NCBI GenBank assembly: GCA_002695005.1
Contig: NZNT01000019.1
Span: 124,001-188,000 of the forward strand
Source: Maritimibacter sp.
GTDB taxonomy: Bacteria > Pseudomonadota > Alphaproteobacteria > Rhodobacterales > Rhodobacteraceae
Reading direction: 5' to 3'
DNA length: 64,000 nucleotides
Part shown: positions 1-7,611 of the stretch, piece after piece
How positions within the stretch are numbered: the first letter of the stretch is position 1
How the letters are laid out: each line of letters begins with the position of its first letter
The notes under the pieces: model-generated
Databases searched by the model: none
The model's input: the letters and a program-made list of their open reading frames with translations, nothing else
Told to the model about the DNA's origin: nothing
Program-made: the position numbers and the translations under genes

Positions 1-589
1 TGTCCGCCTCGCCGTCCGCAAGTGCTTCGCGGAGCAACAAATGGTACTGGGCGCGCGGAATCTCTACGCCGCCGAGCGTTGCGAGGTGGCTCGTGATGAA
101 CTGCGTGTCGAAAAGCGTAAAGCCGGTTTGGGCGAGATGCACCACAAGTGTCGCCAGCGCGACTTTTGACGCGTCCCGGCGGCGCGAGAACATGCTTTCA
201 CCAAAAAAAGCGCGGCCGAGCGTGACGCCATAGACGCCACCGACGAGCGCTTCGCCCTCCCACACCTCGAGCGAATGGGCACGACCGCGCCGGTGCAGCT
301 TTCGATACCCGTCAAAGATCTGATCGTTGATCCATGTGGTGGAGCGGTCCGCGCAGCCCTCGACCACGCCCTCGAAATCTTCGTTCAGTCCGGCGCGGAA
401 ACCGCCCCGTCGGATCGTGCGGGCGAGCGAGCGGGATAGGTGAAAGCCGTCGAGCGGGAGGATGCCACGGAACTTGGGGTCGACCCAGAAAACGCCCGTG
501 TCAGTCGCGTCCTCGGCCATTGGAAAAATGCCCGAGGCATATGCGTGGAGCAGGATTTCCGGGGTCAGCCTGTCGCGCGGGCCGGACAT
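1..589 (-). CDS. aat: Leucyl/phenylalanyl-tRNA--protein transferase, 3' end cut by window edge
   Basis: The product transfers Leu or Phe from aminoacyl-tRNA to proteins with N-terminal Arg or Lys, marking them for ClpS/ClpAP degradation in the cytosol. About 196 residues are visible. They show the family landmarks in order: LLHAYASGIFPM near the N-terminus, FEGVVEGCA followed by TTWI, GRAHSLEVW, GGVYGVTLGRAFFGESMFS, and GFTLFDTQF near the cut end. Full-length relatives are slightly over 200 residues, so only the C-terminal tip should be missing. The ATG at 589 lies 4 bases downstream of the accC stop codon, so aat is probably the last gene of an accB-accC-aat transcript. This order is common in Rhodobacteraceae. 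Confidence 0.93.
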   Translation of the reverse strand, partial: MSGPRDRLTPEILLHAYASGIFPMAEDATDTGVFWVDPKFRGILPLDGFHLSRSLARTIRRGGFRAGLNEDFEGVVEGCADRSTTWINDQIFDGYRKLHRRGRAHSLEVWEGEALVGGVYGVTLGRAFFGESMFSRRRDASKVALATLVVHLAQTGFTLFDTQFITSHLATLGGVEIPRAQYHLLLREALADGEAD

Positions 590-593
590 GCCA

Positions 594-1940
594 TCAGCCC
601 AAGTTCTTCGCCAGCCAGTGCTCCAGCCAGTGGATATCGTAATTTCCGGTCAGGATGTCTTCTTCCCCCAGCAGGGCGTGGAAGAGCGGAATGGTCGTAT
701 CGACGCCGTCCACCACGAGCTCGCCAAGCGCACGGGCAAGGCGGGCGAGCGCCTCGGGCCGGTCGCGACCGTGAACGATGAGCTTGCCGATCAGGCTGTC
801 GTAGTAGGGCGGGATCGAATAGCCATCGTAAAGTGCCGAATCCATCCGCACGCCGAGGCCGCCGGGCGCATGATACTGGGTGATCCGGCCGGGACTGGGC
901 GAGAAGTTCGGAAGTTTCTCGGCGTTGATCCGGATCTCGATCGCATGACCGTTGATCTGCAGGTCGTCCTGCGTGAACGACAGTCCCAGACCTTCGGCCA
1001 CGCGGATCTGTTCGCGCACGAGGTCGACTCCGAAGATACCCTCGGTCACAGGGTGTTCGACCTGGAGCCGCGTATTCATTTCGATAAAGAAGAACTCTCC
1101 GTTCTCGTAGAGAAACTCGATCGTGCCGGCGCCGGAATAGCCCATCTCCGCGATGGCCTTGGCGCAGATGCCGCCGATGCGGTTACGCTCCTCCTCGCTG
1201 ATGGCGGGGCCGGGCGCTTCCTCGAAAACTTTTTGGTGGCGCCGCTGGAGCGAGCAGTCGCGCTCACCCAAATGGACGCCGCCGCCTTTGCCGTCGCCGA
1301 AGACCTGCACCTCGATATGGCGCGGCTTCTGGAGGTATTTCTCGATATAGACTTCGTCGTTGCCGAAGGCGGCCTTGGATTCCGTGCGCGCCGTGCGGAA
1401 AGCGGTTTCGAGCTTCGCCTCGCTCTCGGCCACCTTCATACCGCGCCCTCCGCCACCCGCGGTCGCCTTGACGATGACCGGGTAGCCCATTTCGCCCGCG
1501 ACCTTCTTGGCCGTTTCGATGTCGGGAACGCCGCCCTTGGAGCCCGGGACGACCGGGATCCCCAGCTTCTCGGCGGTTTCCTTTGCGGTGATCTTATCGC
1601 CCATCATCCGGATATGCGCAGCCGACGGGCCGATGAAGGTCAGGTCATGGTCCTCGACGATCTGTACGAAATTGGCGTTCTCGGAGAGGAAGCCGTAGCC
1701 GGGGTGGATCGCCTGCGCCCCTGTCACTTCGCAGGCCGCGATGATGCCCGGGATCGAGAGGTAGGATTGCGGACTCGGCGGCGGACCGATGCAGACACTT
1801 TCGTCGGCCATGCGGACGTGCATCGCGTCGGCGTCGGCAGTCGAATGGACGGCGACCGAGGCAATCCCCATCTCGCGGGCGGCGCGGATGACGCGAAGGG
1901 CGATCTCGCCCCTGTTGGCGATCAGGATCTTGTCGAACAT
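594..1940 (-). CDS. accC: Acetyl-CoA carboxylase, biotin carboxylase subunit
   Basis: This is the ATP-grasp subunit that carboxylates the biotin carried on AccB, the first half-reaction of malonyl-CoA synthesis. Its 448 residues match the usual length. The N-terminus MFDKILIANRGEIALRVIRA is the biotin-carboxylase signature. The Gly-rich ATP lid (KATAGGGGRGMKV) and the metal/bicarbonate region (FFIEMNTRLQVEHPVTE) are intact. The gene starts 13 bases after accB ends and is followed 4 bases on by aat. No alternative function is likely. Confidence 0.97.
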   Translation of the reverse strand: MFDKILIANRGEIALRVIRAAREMGIASVAVHSTADADAMHVRMADESVCIGPPPSPQSYLSIPGIIAACEVTGAQAIHPGYGFLSENANFVQIVEDHDLTFIGPSAAHIRMMGDKITAKETAEKLGIPVVPGSKGGVPDIETAKKVAGEMGYPVIVKATAGGGGRGMKVAESEAKLETAFRTARTESKAAFGNDEVYIEKYLQKPRHIEVQVFGDGKGGGVHLGERDCSLQRRHQKVFEEAPGPAISEEERNRIGGICAKAIAEMGYSGAGTIEFLYENGEFFFIEMNTRLQVEHPVTEGIFGVDLVREQIRVAEGLGLSFTQDDLQINGHAIEIRINAEKLPNFSPSPGRITQYHAPGGLGVRMDSALYDGYSIPPYYDSLIGKLIVHGRDRPEALARLARALGELVVDGVDTTIPLFHALLGEEDILTGNYDIHWLEHWLAKNLG

Positions 1941-1953
1941 GCCGGGTGCTGCC

Positions 1954-2445
1954 TTACTCGATGATCATGAGCGGCGCGCCGAATTCGACCGGCGAGCCAT
2001 CTTCGACGAGGATGCGTTTCACGGTGCCCGCACGCGGCGCGGGAATTTGATTCATGGTCTTCATCGCCTCGACGATGAGGAGCGTGTCACCCTCGGCAAC
2101 CTTGTCGCCGGGCTTCACGAAGGCGGGAGTGCCCGGTTCAGCCTGAAGATAGATCGTGCCGACCATGGGCGAGGTGACGGCGCCGGGATGGCTGGCGGGG
2201 TCCTCCTCGCCAGACGGTGCGGCGGCGGGCGCCGCCGGGGCCGCAGGCGCGGCGGGAGCAGCAGGCGCGGGCGCTGCGGGGGCCGCGAAGGTCTGCACGG
2301 TGCCACCGCGCGAAACGCGCACATTGAGCCGGTCTGCCTCGCCGTACTCCCGCTTGACCTCGAGTTCCGTGAGATCGTTTTCGCGCAGAAGCTCGGCAAG
2401 TGCCTGAATGAAGGCGACGTCGCTGTCGTGGGATTTCTTGGTCAT
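1954..2445 (-). CDS. accB: Acetyl-CoA carboxylase biotin carboxyl carrier protein
   Basis: This is the carrier subunit whose biotinyl-lysine shuttles carboxyl groups between AccC and the carboxyltransferase. I chose the ATG at 2445 (163 residues, [10 protein letters not shown]) because GAGG lies just upstream; an in-frame extension to 2475 has no better site. The order is a short helical N-terminus, a flexible Ala/Pro linker at about residues 54-75, and a C-terminal biotinyl domain. The biotinylation motif is EAMKTMNQI, with Lys129 as attachment site. The linker appears in the DNA as a GC-rich imperfect repeat near 2220-2290. Confidence 0.96.
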   Translation of the reverse strand: MTKKSHDSDVAFIQALAELLRENDLTELEVKREYGEADRLNVRVSRGGTVQTFAAPAAPAPAAPAAPAAPAAPAAAPSGEEDPASHPGAVTSPMVGTIYLQAEPGTPAFVKPGDKVAEGDTLLIVEAMKTMNQIPAPRAGTVKRILVEDGSPVEFGAPLMIIE

Positions 2446-2577
2446 ACCGTCCTCGAGCCTGAACCCCCGTCTCACGCGGGGTCGTTACATTTCCCCGCTT
2501 ATAGGACGGCAGAACCGTGGAGGAAAGGCATTGCGAACAGATTGGGCCACCCGTCTACAGTGGTGGGCGGGTCTGCG

Positions 2578-3021
2578 TCAGTCTGATTCGGCTGCTTCTG
2601 GACCATTTGTTTCTGTGCCGCTCGGCGTACGGGGTTCGGTCACATCGCCCGATGATGCCAAGGCGTTTTCCGGTATGCTCGGTTGGCCCTGAACGCCTGC
2701 CGCATCACGCTCGGCGGTGCGCTCGGCCTCCATGCGCGCGAGCTTCTGTTTCAGGTCACCTTCCACCTCCAGCAAGCTCACTTCGAAGGAGGGCGGTGGG
2801 CCGGCAGGTCGTTGTCCCTGAGCGACGGCACGCCTCAACGCAAGAATGTCGCGCGAAGCGGCCGCCTTAGCCTCCTGCTCCGGTCGTTCGTGCGCGTCGG
2901 TGCCCGCGTCTGTCGTGGCGCTCTGGGCCTGCACCTTGCGCACATCGACGGGGCGCGTCTCTTGGTATGGCACGGCATAGGCGGCCTTGGTGCCCAAGGG
3001 GGATGGTCCGGAAATCTCCAT
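2578..3021 (-). CDS. Hypothetical protein with charged helical segment
   Basis: I do not recognise a family. The 147-residue product begins MEISGPSPLG, has no signal peptide or membrane segment, and is hydrophilic. Residues of about 75-115 (SLLEVEGDLKQKLARMEAERTAERDA) look like an amphipathic or coiled-coil helix, flanked by low-complexity Pro/Ala/Glu/Thr-rich sequence. AAGGAA lies just upstream of the ATG. It is on the same strand as accB with a gap of about 130 bases, so it may or may not share the accBCA transcript. Third-position GC is in line with its neighbours, which supports a real gene. Confidence 0.6.
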   Translation of the reverse strand: MEISGPSPLGTKAAYAVPYQETRPVDVRKVQAQSATTDAGTDAHERPEQEAKAAASRDILALRRAVAQGQRPAGPPPSFEVSLLEVEGDLKQKLARMEAERTAERDAAGVQGQPSIPENALASSGDVTEPRTPSGTETNGPEAAESD

Positions 3022-3105
3022 TTCCTTGCTCCGACTACGGTGCCCCCACCGTATGCGTCCTTCGATTTTCGGTAGCGAACGCGTGCTTGTCCACAGAATC
3101 CGGGC

Positions 3106-3744
3106 CTAGTGGTTAACAAGACCTTGCCGCGCGGGCGCGAGGGCGCTGGTGTAGAGATGAGTGAGGAACGCGCGCGCGTCGTCGAAATGCTCGCTCCCCT
3201 GAACTCCCAGAACCCCGCGCACCTGGATGTCGAAATCCGCGTAGTGTTGTGTCGTCGACCAGATCGAAAAGATCAGGTGATAGGGGTCGACCGGCGCGAT
3301 CTTGCCCGCCTGGGCCCAAGCCGCGATCACGCCTGCCTTTTCGTCCACAAGCGGACGCAAATCGCTTGTGATCAACTCCATGATACGCGGCGCGCCCTGA
3401 ACGATCTCATTGGCGAACAGCCGGCTTTCGCGGGGCATTTCACGCGACATGTCCAGCTTGCGAAGGACGTACGCCACGATCTCTTCCACCGGGTCGCCCG
3501 TCGCATCCAGAGCGCGAAGCGGCTCGAGCCAGTCGGTCATCAGGTGGGCGAGCAACTCGACATGGATCGCCTCCTTCGAGGGGAAGTAATAAAGGAGGTT
3601 GGGCTTGGAGAGCCCCGCCGCCTGCGCGATCTGGTCCAGCGTCGCACCCCGGAAGCCGTGCTGTGAGAACACGTCCAGCGCCGCCTCGCGGATGGTTTCG
3701 CGATTGCGCCTCTGGATGCGCGTGGCGGGTTTCGCCGTGGTCAT
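3106..3744 (-). CDS. rutR: TetR-family transcriptional regulator, RutR-like
   Basis: The 212-residue repressor has an N-terminal TetR helix-turn-helix (about residues 15-62: AALDVFSQHGF, LDQIAQAAGLSKPNLLYYF). Its C-terminal half closely follows the E. coli RutR (YcdC) ligand domain, including ESRLFANEIVQGAP, LVDEKAGVIAAWAQAGKIAPVDP and a HLIFSIWSTTQHYADF-type stretch. RutR senses uracil or thymine and controls pyrimidine and purine catabolism and related genes. No rut operon is in this window. The divergent neighbours are an acyl-CoA ligase and a 3-hydroxybutyrate dehydrogenase, and a RutR-type site lies between them. Assignment to the RutR subfamily is firm; its regulon here is not known. 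Confidence 0.85.
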   Translation of the reverse strand: MTTAKPATRIQRRNRETIREAALDVFSQHGFRGATLDQIAQAAGLSKPNLLYYFPSKEAIHVELLAHLMTDWLEPLRALDATGDPVEEIVAYVLRKLDMSREMPRESRLFANEIVQGAPRIMELITSDLRPLVDEKAGVIAAWAQAGKIAPVDPYHLIFSIWSTTQHYADFDIQVRGVLGVQGSEHFDDARAFLTHLYTSALAPARQGLVNH

Positions 3745-3789
3745 GTGATCGTCCCCCGGTGCGTGAGCGGAGGGCCAGAGTGCATGGAT

Positions 3790-3805
3790 TTGACCGGACG
3801 ATCAA
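3790..3805. promoter_or_regulatory. Candidate RutR-type operator
   Basis: The 16-base sequence TTGACCGGACGATCAA lies between the divergent rutR-like gene and the acyl-CoA ligase gene. It fits the recalled RutR consensus TTGACCAnnTGGTCAA over the outer half-sites, with one mismatch in the right half-site and changes at the two inner positions. Its place in the shared promoter region suggests it controls one or both genes. Confidence 0.5.
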
Positions 3806-3877
3806 TAACTACGCAACTCTACGGACTGGCGCGTGGCGCATGTGCCGCATAGGCTCTGCCACTGGGAGGATCGGGAC

Positions 3878-5380
3878 ATGAACCTGGCACTTTGGCTGGA
3901 ACGGGTCGCGGCGGTCGCGGGAGAGCGTCCGGCGCTGTTTCGCGGCGAGACCTGCGTGGCCGATTATGCCGCGTTCCAACGTGCCGCAGCGGGCGTGGCC
4001 GAGGGGTTGAGCGCGCGGGGCATCGCGCCGGGCGACCGGGTGGCGCTCTTCATGAAGAACGTGCCGGACTACCTTATCGCGCTCTACGGGATATGGATCG
4101 CGGGTGCGGCGGCCGTACCGATCAATGCCAAGCTGCATCCTCGCGAGGCGCAGGTGATCCTCCAGGACACGCAGGCCAGGGCGGTTTTCGCGACGGACGG
4201 GTTGGCGGAAGGCCTCGCCGATATCGTCGACACGCCGATCTTCGGGATGGATACATTGTTCGAGATGGCCGCAGGCGAGCCGCGAGAGATCGCGCCACGG
4301 GCCGCCGATGACCTCGCCTGGTTGTTCTTCACCTCCGGGACCACCGGCCGGCCCAAGGGTGTCATCATCACTCACGGTATGCTGTCTACGATGTCGCTCT
4401 CCTATCTCGCCGACGTCGACGAGGTCTCACCCGAGGACGGGGCTTACTACATGGCGCCGATGAGCCATGGCGCCGGGCTTTACGCGTTGGTTCACGTTCT
4501 GAAGGGCGCGCGCCACATCTGCCCCCCGTCTGGCGGATTCGACACGGGTGAACTTCTCGCCGCGGCGAGGGCTCAGGGACCGCTCCATATGTTCATGGCG
4601 CCGACGATGGTTCGACGGATCACGGATGCGGCCAAGGCGGCAGGAGATCGTGCGCAAGGGATCAAGACCGTCGTTTATGGGGGCGGGCCGATGTACGTCT
4701 CGGACATCGAAGAAGCGGTCGATTGGTTCGGGCCGAAGTTTGTCCAGATCTACGGGCAGGGGGAATGCCCCATGTCGATCAGCGCGCTCTCGCGCGCCGA
4801 AGTTGCGGATCGGGTCCACCCCGACTGGCATGACCGGCTGGCCAGCGTGGGCCGAGCGCAATCAGTGGTCGAGGTGGCAATCGGAGATGCGGAGGGAAAC
4901 CCGGTTGCACCTGGCGACGTAGGCGAGATTATGGTCCGGGGCCATACGGTGATGCCGGGGTACTGGCAGAACCCCGAGGCCACCGCCAAGACGATCCAAA
5001 ACGGTTGGCTGATGACCGGAGACATGGGCTTTCTCGACACGCACGGATATCTCACGCTCAGGGACCGCTCCAAAGATGTCATCATCTCCGGCGGCACGAA
5101 CGTCTATCCGCGCGAAGTGGAGGAGGCGCTCCTAACCCATCCGGAGGTGCGGGAGGTGTCGGTCGTCGGGCGGCCTTCTGCGGAATGGGGTGAGGATATC
5201 GTGGCCTTCGTCGTTGCGGACGGTGTGGACGAGGCGGCCCTGGATGCGCATGTTCTTGCACAAATCGCACGTTTCAAGCGGCCCAAGGCCTATTTTTTCA
5301 CCGATGAATTGCCGAAAAACAACTATGGCAAAGTACTGAAAACCGAGCTGCGGGAGCGGCTCAAGGAGATGGACGCATGA
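3878..5380 (+). CDS. AMP-forming acyl-CoA synthetase (class I adenylate-forming)
   Basis: The enzyme activates a carboxylic acid as acyl-AMP, then transfers it to CoA. The ATG at 3878 is preferred (500 residues) because GGGAGGA lies 7 bases upstream; an upstream in-frame ATG lacks a site. The phosphate-binding loop is FFTSGTTGRPKGV, the A5 motif is YGQGECPMS, the hinge region is TGDMGF...LRDRSKD, then GGTNVYPREVEE and the catalytic-lysine region NNYGKVLKTEL. The stop overlaps the 3-hydroxybutyrate dehydrogenase start (ATGA). The substrate cannot be told from sequence; context favours a short or medium-chain hydroxy- or ketoacid. Confidence 0.88.
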   Translation: MNLALWLERVAAVAGERPALFRGETCVADYAAFQRAAAGVAEGLSARGIAPGDRVALFMKNVPDYLIALYGIWIAGAAAVPINAKLHPREAQVILQDTQARAVFATDGLAEGLADIVDTPIFGMDTLFEMAAGEPREIAPRAADDLAWLFFTSGTTGRPKGVIITHGMLSTMSLSYLADVDEVSPEDGAYYMAPMSHGAGLYALVHVLKGARHICPPSGGFDTGELLAAARAQGPLHMFMAPTMVRRITDAAKAAGDRAQGIKTVVYGGGPMYVSDIEEAVDWFGPKFVQIYGQGECPMSISALSRAEVADRVHPDWHDRLASVGRAQSVVEVAIGDAEGNPVAPGDVGEIMVRGHTVMPGYWQNPEATAKTIQNGWLMTGDMGFLDTHGYLTLRDRSKDVIISGGTNVYPREVEEALLTHPEVREVSVVGRPSAEWGEDIVAFVVADGVDEAALDAHVLAQIARFKRPKAYFFTDELPKNNYGKVLKTELRERLKEMDA

Positions 5381-6180
5381 CCTCACTTAACGGAAAAACC
5401 GCCCTCATCACTGGCTCGGCCTCGGGCATTGGGCTGGGCATCGCGCTTGAACTCGCGCGTGCCGGGGCGCGTATCGCGCTCCATTCGCTGCCGGGCGACG
5501 CGGGCGCGGATGACGCGGTCAAGGCGGTGCTGGACGCGGGTGCGCCGGAGGCGAAGTTCTTCGGCGCCGACGTTTCCAAGGCGCAGAACGTGCGCGACCT
5601 CATGGCGGAGGTCGAGGGCTGGGGGCCGGTCGACATTCTCGTGAACAACGCAGGCATTCAGCACACCGCCCCGATCGAGGACATGCCGGACGAAAAATGG
5701 GACGCGATCATCGCGATCATGCTGTCGGCCTGCTTCCACACGATGAAGGCGGCATTGCCGAAGATGGCCGAGCGCGGCTATGGGCGCGTGGTCAACATCG
5801 CTTCGGTCCACGGGCTCGTCGCGTCCAAGGAGAAATCCCCCTATGTCGCGGCCAAGCACGGGCTCGTCGGCATGTCCAAGGTCGTGGCCCTCGAATATGC
5901 CTCCAAGGGCGATCCGGCCAAGGGCGGGGTGACCGTCAACTGCATCGGACCGGGTTTCACCGAGACGGCGCTGATCGAAAGCCAGATTCAGGCCAAGGCA
6001 ACGGAGCACGGCGGCGACCGGGACGCGGGGATTGCTGATCTGCTGTCCGAGAAGCAGCCGTCGCTGCGCATGACGCAGACATCGGACCTTGGCGCATTGG
6101 CCCTGTTTCTGTGTTCCGATGCCGCGCACAACATCACGGGCGTTACGGTTCCCGTCGACGGCGGCTGGACCGCCCAATAG
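5377..6180 (+). CDS. bdhA: D-3-hydroxybutyrate dehydrogenase (SDR family)
   Basis: This NAD-dependent short-chain dehydrogenase interconverts 3-hydroxybutyrate and acetoacetate in polyhydroxybutyrate or ketone-body use. The 267 residues show TGSASGIG (dinucleotide binding), NNAG, the catalytic Ser in NIASVHG and the YVAAKHG Tyr/Lys pair. The LLSEKQPSLRMT segment and C-terminal PVDGGWTAQ are typical of BdhA rather than of FabG-type reductases. It is translationally coupled to the acyl-CoA ligase by a 4-base overlap. Acetoacetyl-CoA synthetase, which would use its product, lies at the far right of this window. Confidence 0.88.
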   Translation: MTSLNGKTALITGSASGIGLGIALELARAGARIALHSLPGDAGADDAVKAVLDAGAPEAKFFGADVSKAQNVRDLMAEVEGWGPVDILVNNAGIQHTAPIEDMPDEKWDAIIAIMLSACFHTMKAALPKMAERGYGRVVNIASVHGLVASKEKSPYVAAKHGLVGMSKVVALEYASKGDPAKGGVTVNCIGPGFTETALIESQIQAKATEHGGDRDAGIADLLSEKQPSLRMTQTSDLGALALFLCSDAAHNITGVTVPVDGGWTAQ

Positions 6181-6237
6181 GATTGAACCGAAACCCGCGT
6201 CGCGTGCACTCTCCCCTGTAACGGGAGAAATGTGACG

Positions 6238-6795
6238 ATGGACCCTCGGATCCGAGCGCTGGAGGCGTATCTTGTCGCCTCGGCGCGGGCCGGGGATCGG
6301 CGGGACTTGTCACGGCTCGTGGCGCTGCGGGGCGACCGGCTGATGGCCCACGCGGTCCGGCTCCTGGGCGACCGGGAGGCGGCGCGGGATGTGGTGCAGG
6401 AGGCTTGGGTCGAGATCATGCGCGGGCTCAAGAGCCTGCGCGACGATCACGCCTTTCTGCCTTGGGCGCTGAGGATCGTGACCCGCCGTGTCGCGCGCGA
6501 AATCGCGCGGCGCCAGCGGGGGCGGGCGGTCGCGGCCGCCTGGGCCGAAGAGGCCGAGACTTCGGTCGATGAGGCCGGGCCGCAGGCATCGGACGCTGTC
6601 CGGGTGCGGGCGGCGATTGCCACGCTGCCACGCGATCAGGCCGCCACCATCGCTCTTTTCTACCTCGAAGACCTCACGGTGGGGGAGGTCGCGACCGCGC
6701 TCGACGTGCCGGTCGGGACCGTGAAAACCCGCCTCATGCATTCCCGGCGCAAGTTGCGCGCCATTCTGGAAGGAGACGACGATGAACAGGATTGA
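6238..6795 (+). CDS. ECF-type RNA polymerase sigma factor
   Basis: The roughly 185-residue protein has sigma region 2 (AARDVVQEAWVEIMRGLKSL, FLPWALRIVTRRVAREIAR) and region 4 (TLPRDQAATIALFYLEDLTVGEVA, VPVGTVKTRLMHSRRKLR), with no other domain. The GTG at 6232 and ATG at 6238 are both possible; GGGAG at 6223 is better spaced for 6238. Its 3' end overlaps the next gene by 14 bases. No classical zinc anti-sigma factor (HxxxCxxC) is adjacent. The two following membrane proteins are the candidates to control it. Which promoters it reads cannot be told from this window. Confidence 0.88.
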   Translation: MDPRIRALEAYLVASARAGDRRDLSRLVALRGDRLMAHAVRLLGDREAARDVVQEAWVEIMRGLKSLRDDHAFLPWALRIVTRRVAREIARRQRGRAVAAAWAEEAETSVDEAGPQASDAVRVRAAIATLPRDQAATIALFYLEDLTVGEVATALDVPVGTVKTRLMHSRRKLRAILEGDDDEQD

Positions 6796-7150
6796 CCGGC
6801 TGATCGAAGAGGCCCTGTCCGAAGAGGACCGGGCCATCGCCGAGGCCACGGCGGAACGCGGCTGGTTCGCCCTCAGCCTCGACCAGTTCCGGGGCAAACT
6901 CGGCTGGGTCACTTGGGTGGTGATGATCGTGCAGACCACGATGTTTGTCGCGGCGGTCTGGTGCGGGATCGAGTTCTACGGGGCGACCGATACATTGGTC
7001 GCTGTGAAATGGGGGATCACGGCGGCCACGCTTGCGCTGATGGCGACCGTGCTGAAACTCAGCCTCATGCCTCAGATACAAGCTGACCGGGTTCTGCGCG
7101 CGCTAAGGCGGGTTGAGTTGATGATCGCGAAACGGGACGCGGGCCAGTGA
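6782..7150 (+). CDS. Small two-helix membrane protein, possible sigma-factor partner (DUF6768-like)
   Basis: The 122-residue protein starts MNRIDRLIEEALSEEDRAI inside the sigma-factor gene (14-base overlap, GGAGACGACG upstream). It has an N-terminal charged cytoplasmic helix, two membrane helices (about residues 43-62 and 72-92), and a basic C-terminal tail (ADRVLRALRRVELMIAKR). It resembles what I recall of the DUF6768 family found beside sigma factors. The overlap and membrane topology suggest an anti-sigma or sigma-tuning role, but it lacks a recognisable anti-sigma motif, so this is inference. Confidence 0.7.
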   Translation: MNRIDRLIEEALSEEDRAIAEATAERGWFALSLDQFRGKLGWVTWVVMIVQTTMFVAAVWCGIEFYGATDTLVAVKWGITAATLALMATVLKLSLMPQIQADRVLRALRRVELMIAKRDAGQ

Positions 7151-7521
7151 CCCAGACGATCGCCCTGATTGCCGGCCCCTACCTGTTGGTGACCGCCATC
7201 GGTTTCCTCGTCTCGCGCCGGTTTTATGAACGGATGGTCTTGGGCAATGCGGATGCCGATCCGGTGCTGCTGAACTTGTCCGGTGCCGTGCATTTCGTGG
7301 TCGGGATGCTGATCCTGGTCAACCACTGGGCCTGGGGCGGGGTCGGCCAAGTGCTGGTATCATTGCTCGGCGTGGCCGCGGTGGCCAAGGGCGCCTCCCT
7401 GATCGCGGTGCCGGAGCTGACCCTGAAGACACCGAAAACGGTGGGCACGACTTTGACGATGAGTGCTGCGGGCTTCGCTGTCTGGGGGGCGGCCCTGATC
7501 TGGGTTGCCCTCGCGACGTGA
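7147..7521 (+). CDS. Four-helix membrane protein of unknown function
   Basis: The 124-residue product is almost wholly hydrophobic with four predicted membrane spans (about residues 4-22, 44-61, 66-85 and 100-121). The GTG start at 7147 overlaps the stop of the preceding gene (GTGA), so the sigma factor and both membrane proteins form one translationally coupled unit. I recognise no catalytic motif. The strong hairpin just downstream could end this transcript as well as the opposing one. Confidence 0.65.
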   Translation: MTQTIALIAGPYLLVTAIGFLVSRRFYERMVLGNADADPVLLNLSGAVHFVVGMLILVNHWAWGGVGQVLVSLLGVAAVAKGASLIAVPELTLKTPKTVGTTLTMSAAGFAVWGAALIWVALAT

Positions 7522-7546
7522 AGATGCTCCCGCCGTGGCCGACATG

Positions 7547-7579
7547 AAAAGACCGGCGCACGGGGGCCGTGCGCCGGTC
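7547..7579 (-). terminator. Rho-independent terminator of the PRC-barrel gene
   Basis: A perfect 13-base-pair stem (GACCGGCGCACGG and its complement, 3-base loop, 7551-7579) is followed on the minus strand by TTTT. It lies between converging genes and could also stop plus-strand transcripts, though no T-run follows on that strand. Confidence 0.8.
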
Positions 7580-7611
7580 GCGAACGTGAACACGTCCGTG
7601 AGTGATATGTC

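Noticed and set aside
462-1964. 500-residue open frame on the plus strand
   Set aside because: It lies wholly opposite accC, has no family motif or ribosome site, and is explained by high GC codon bias of the real minus-strand gene.
2220-2290. GC-rich DNA repeat
   Set aside because: It encodes the Ala/Pro linker of AccB and needs no separate explanation.
6181-6237. Possible ECF autoregulatory promoter (GAAC / CGT elements)
   Set aside because: The elements are too short and their spacing too loose to tell from chance in GC-rich DNA.
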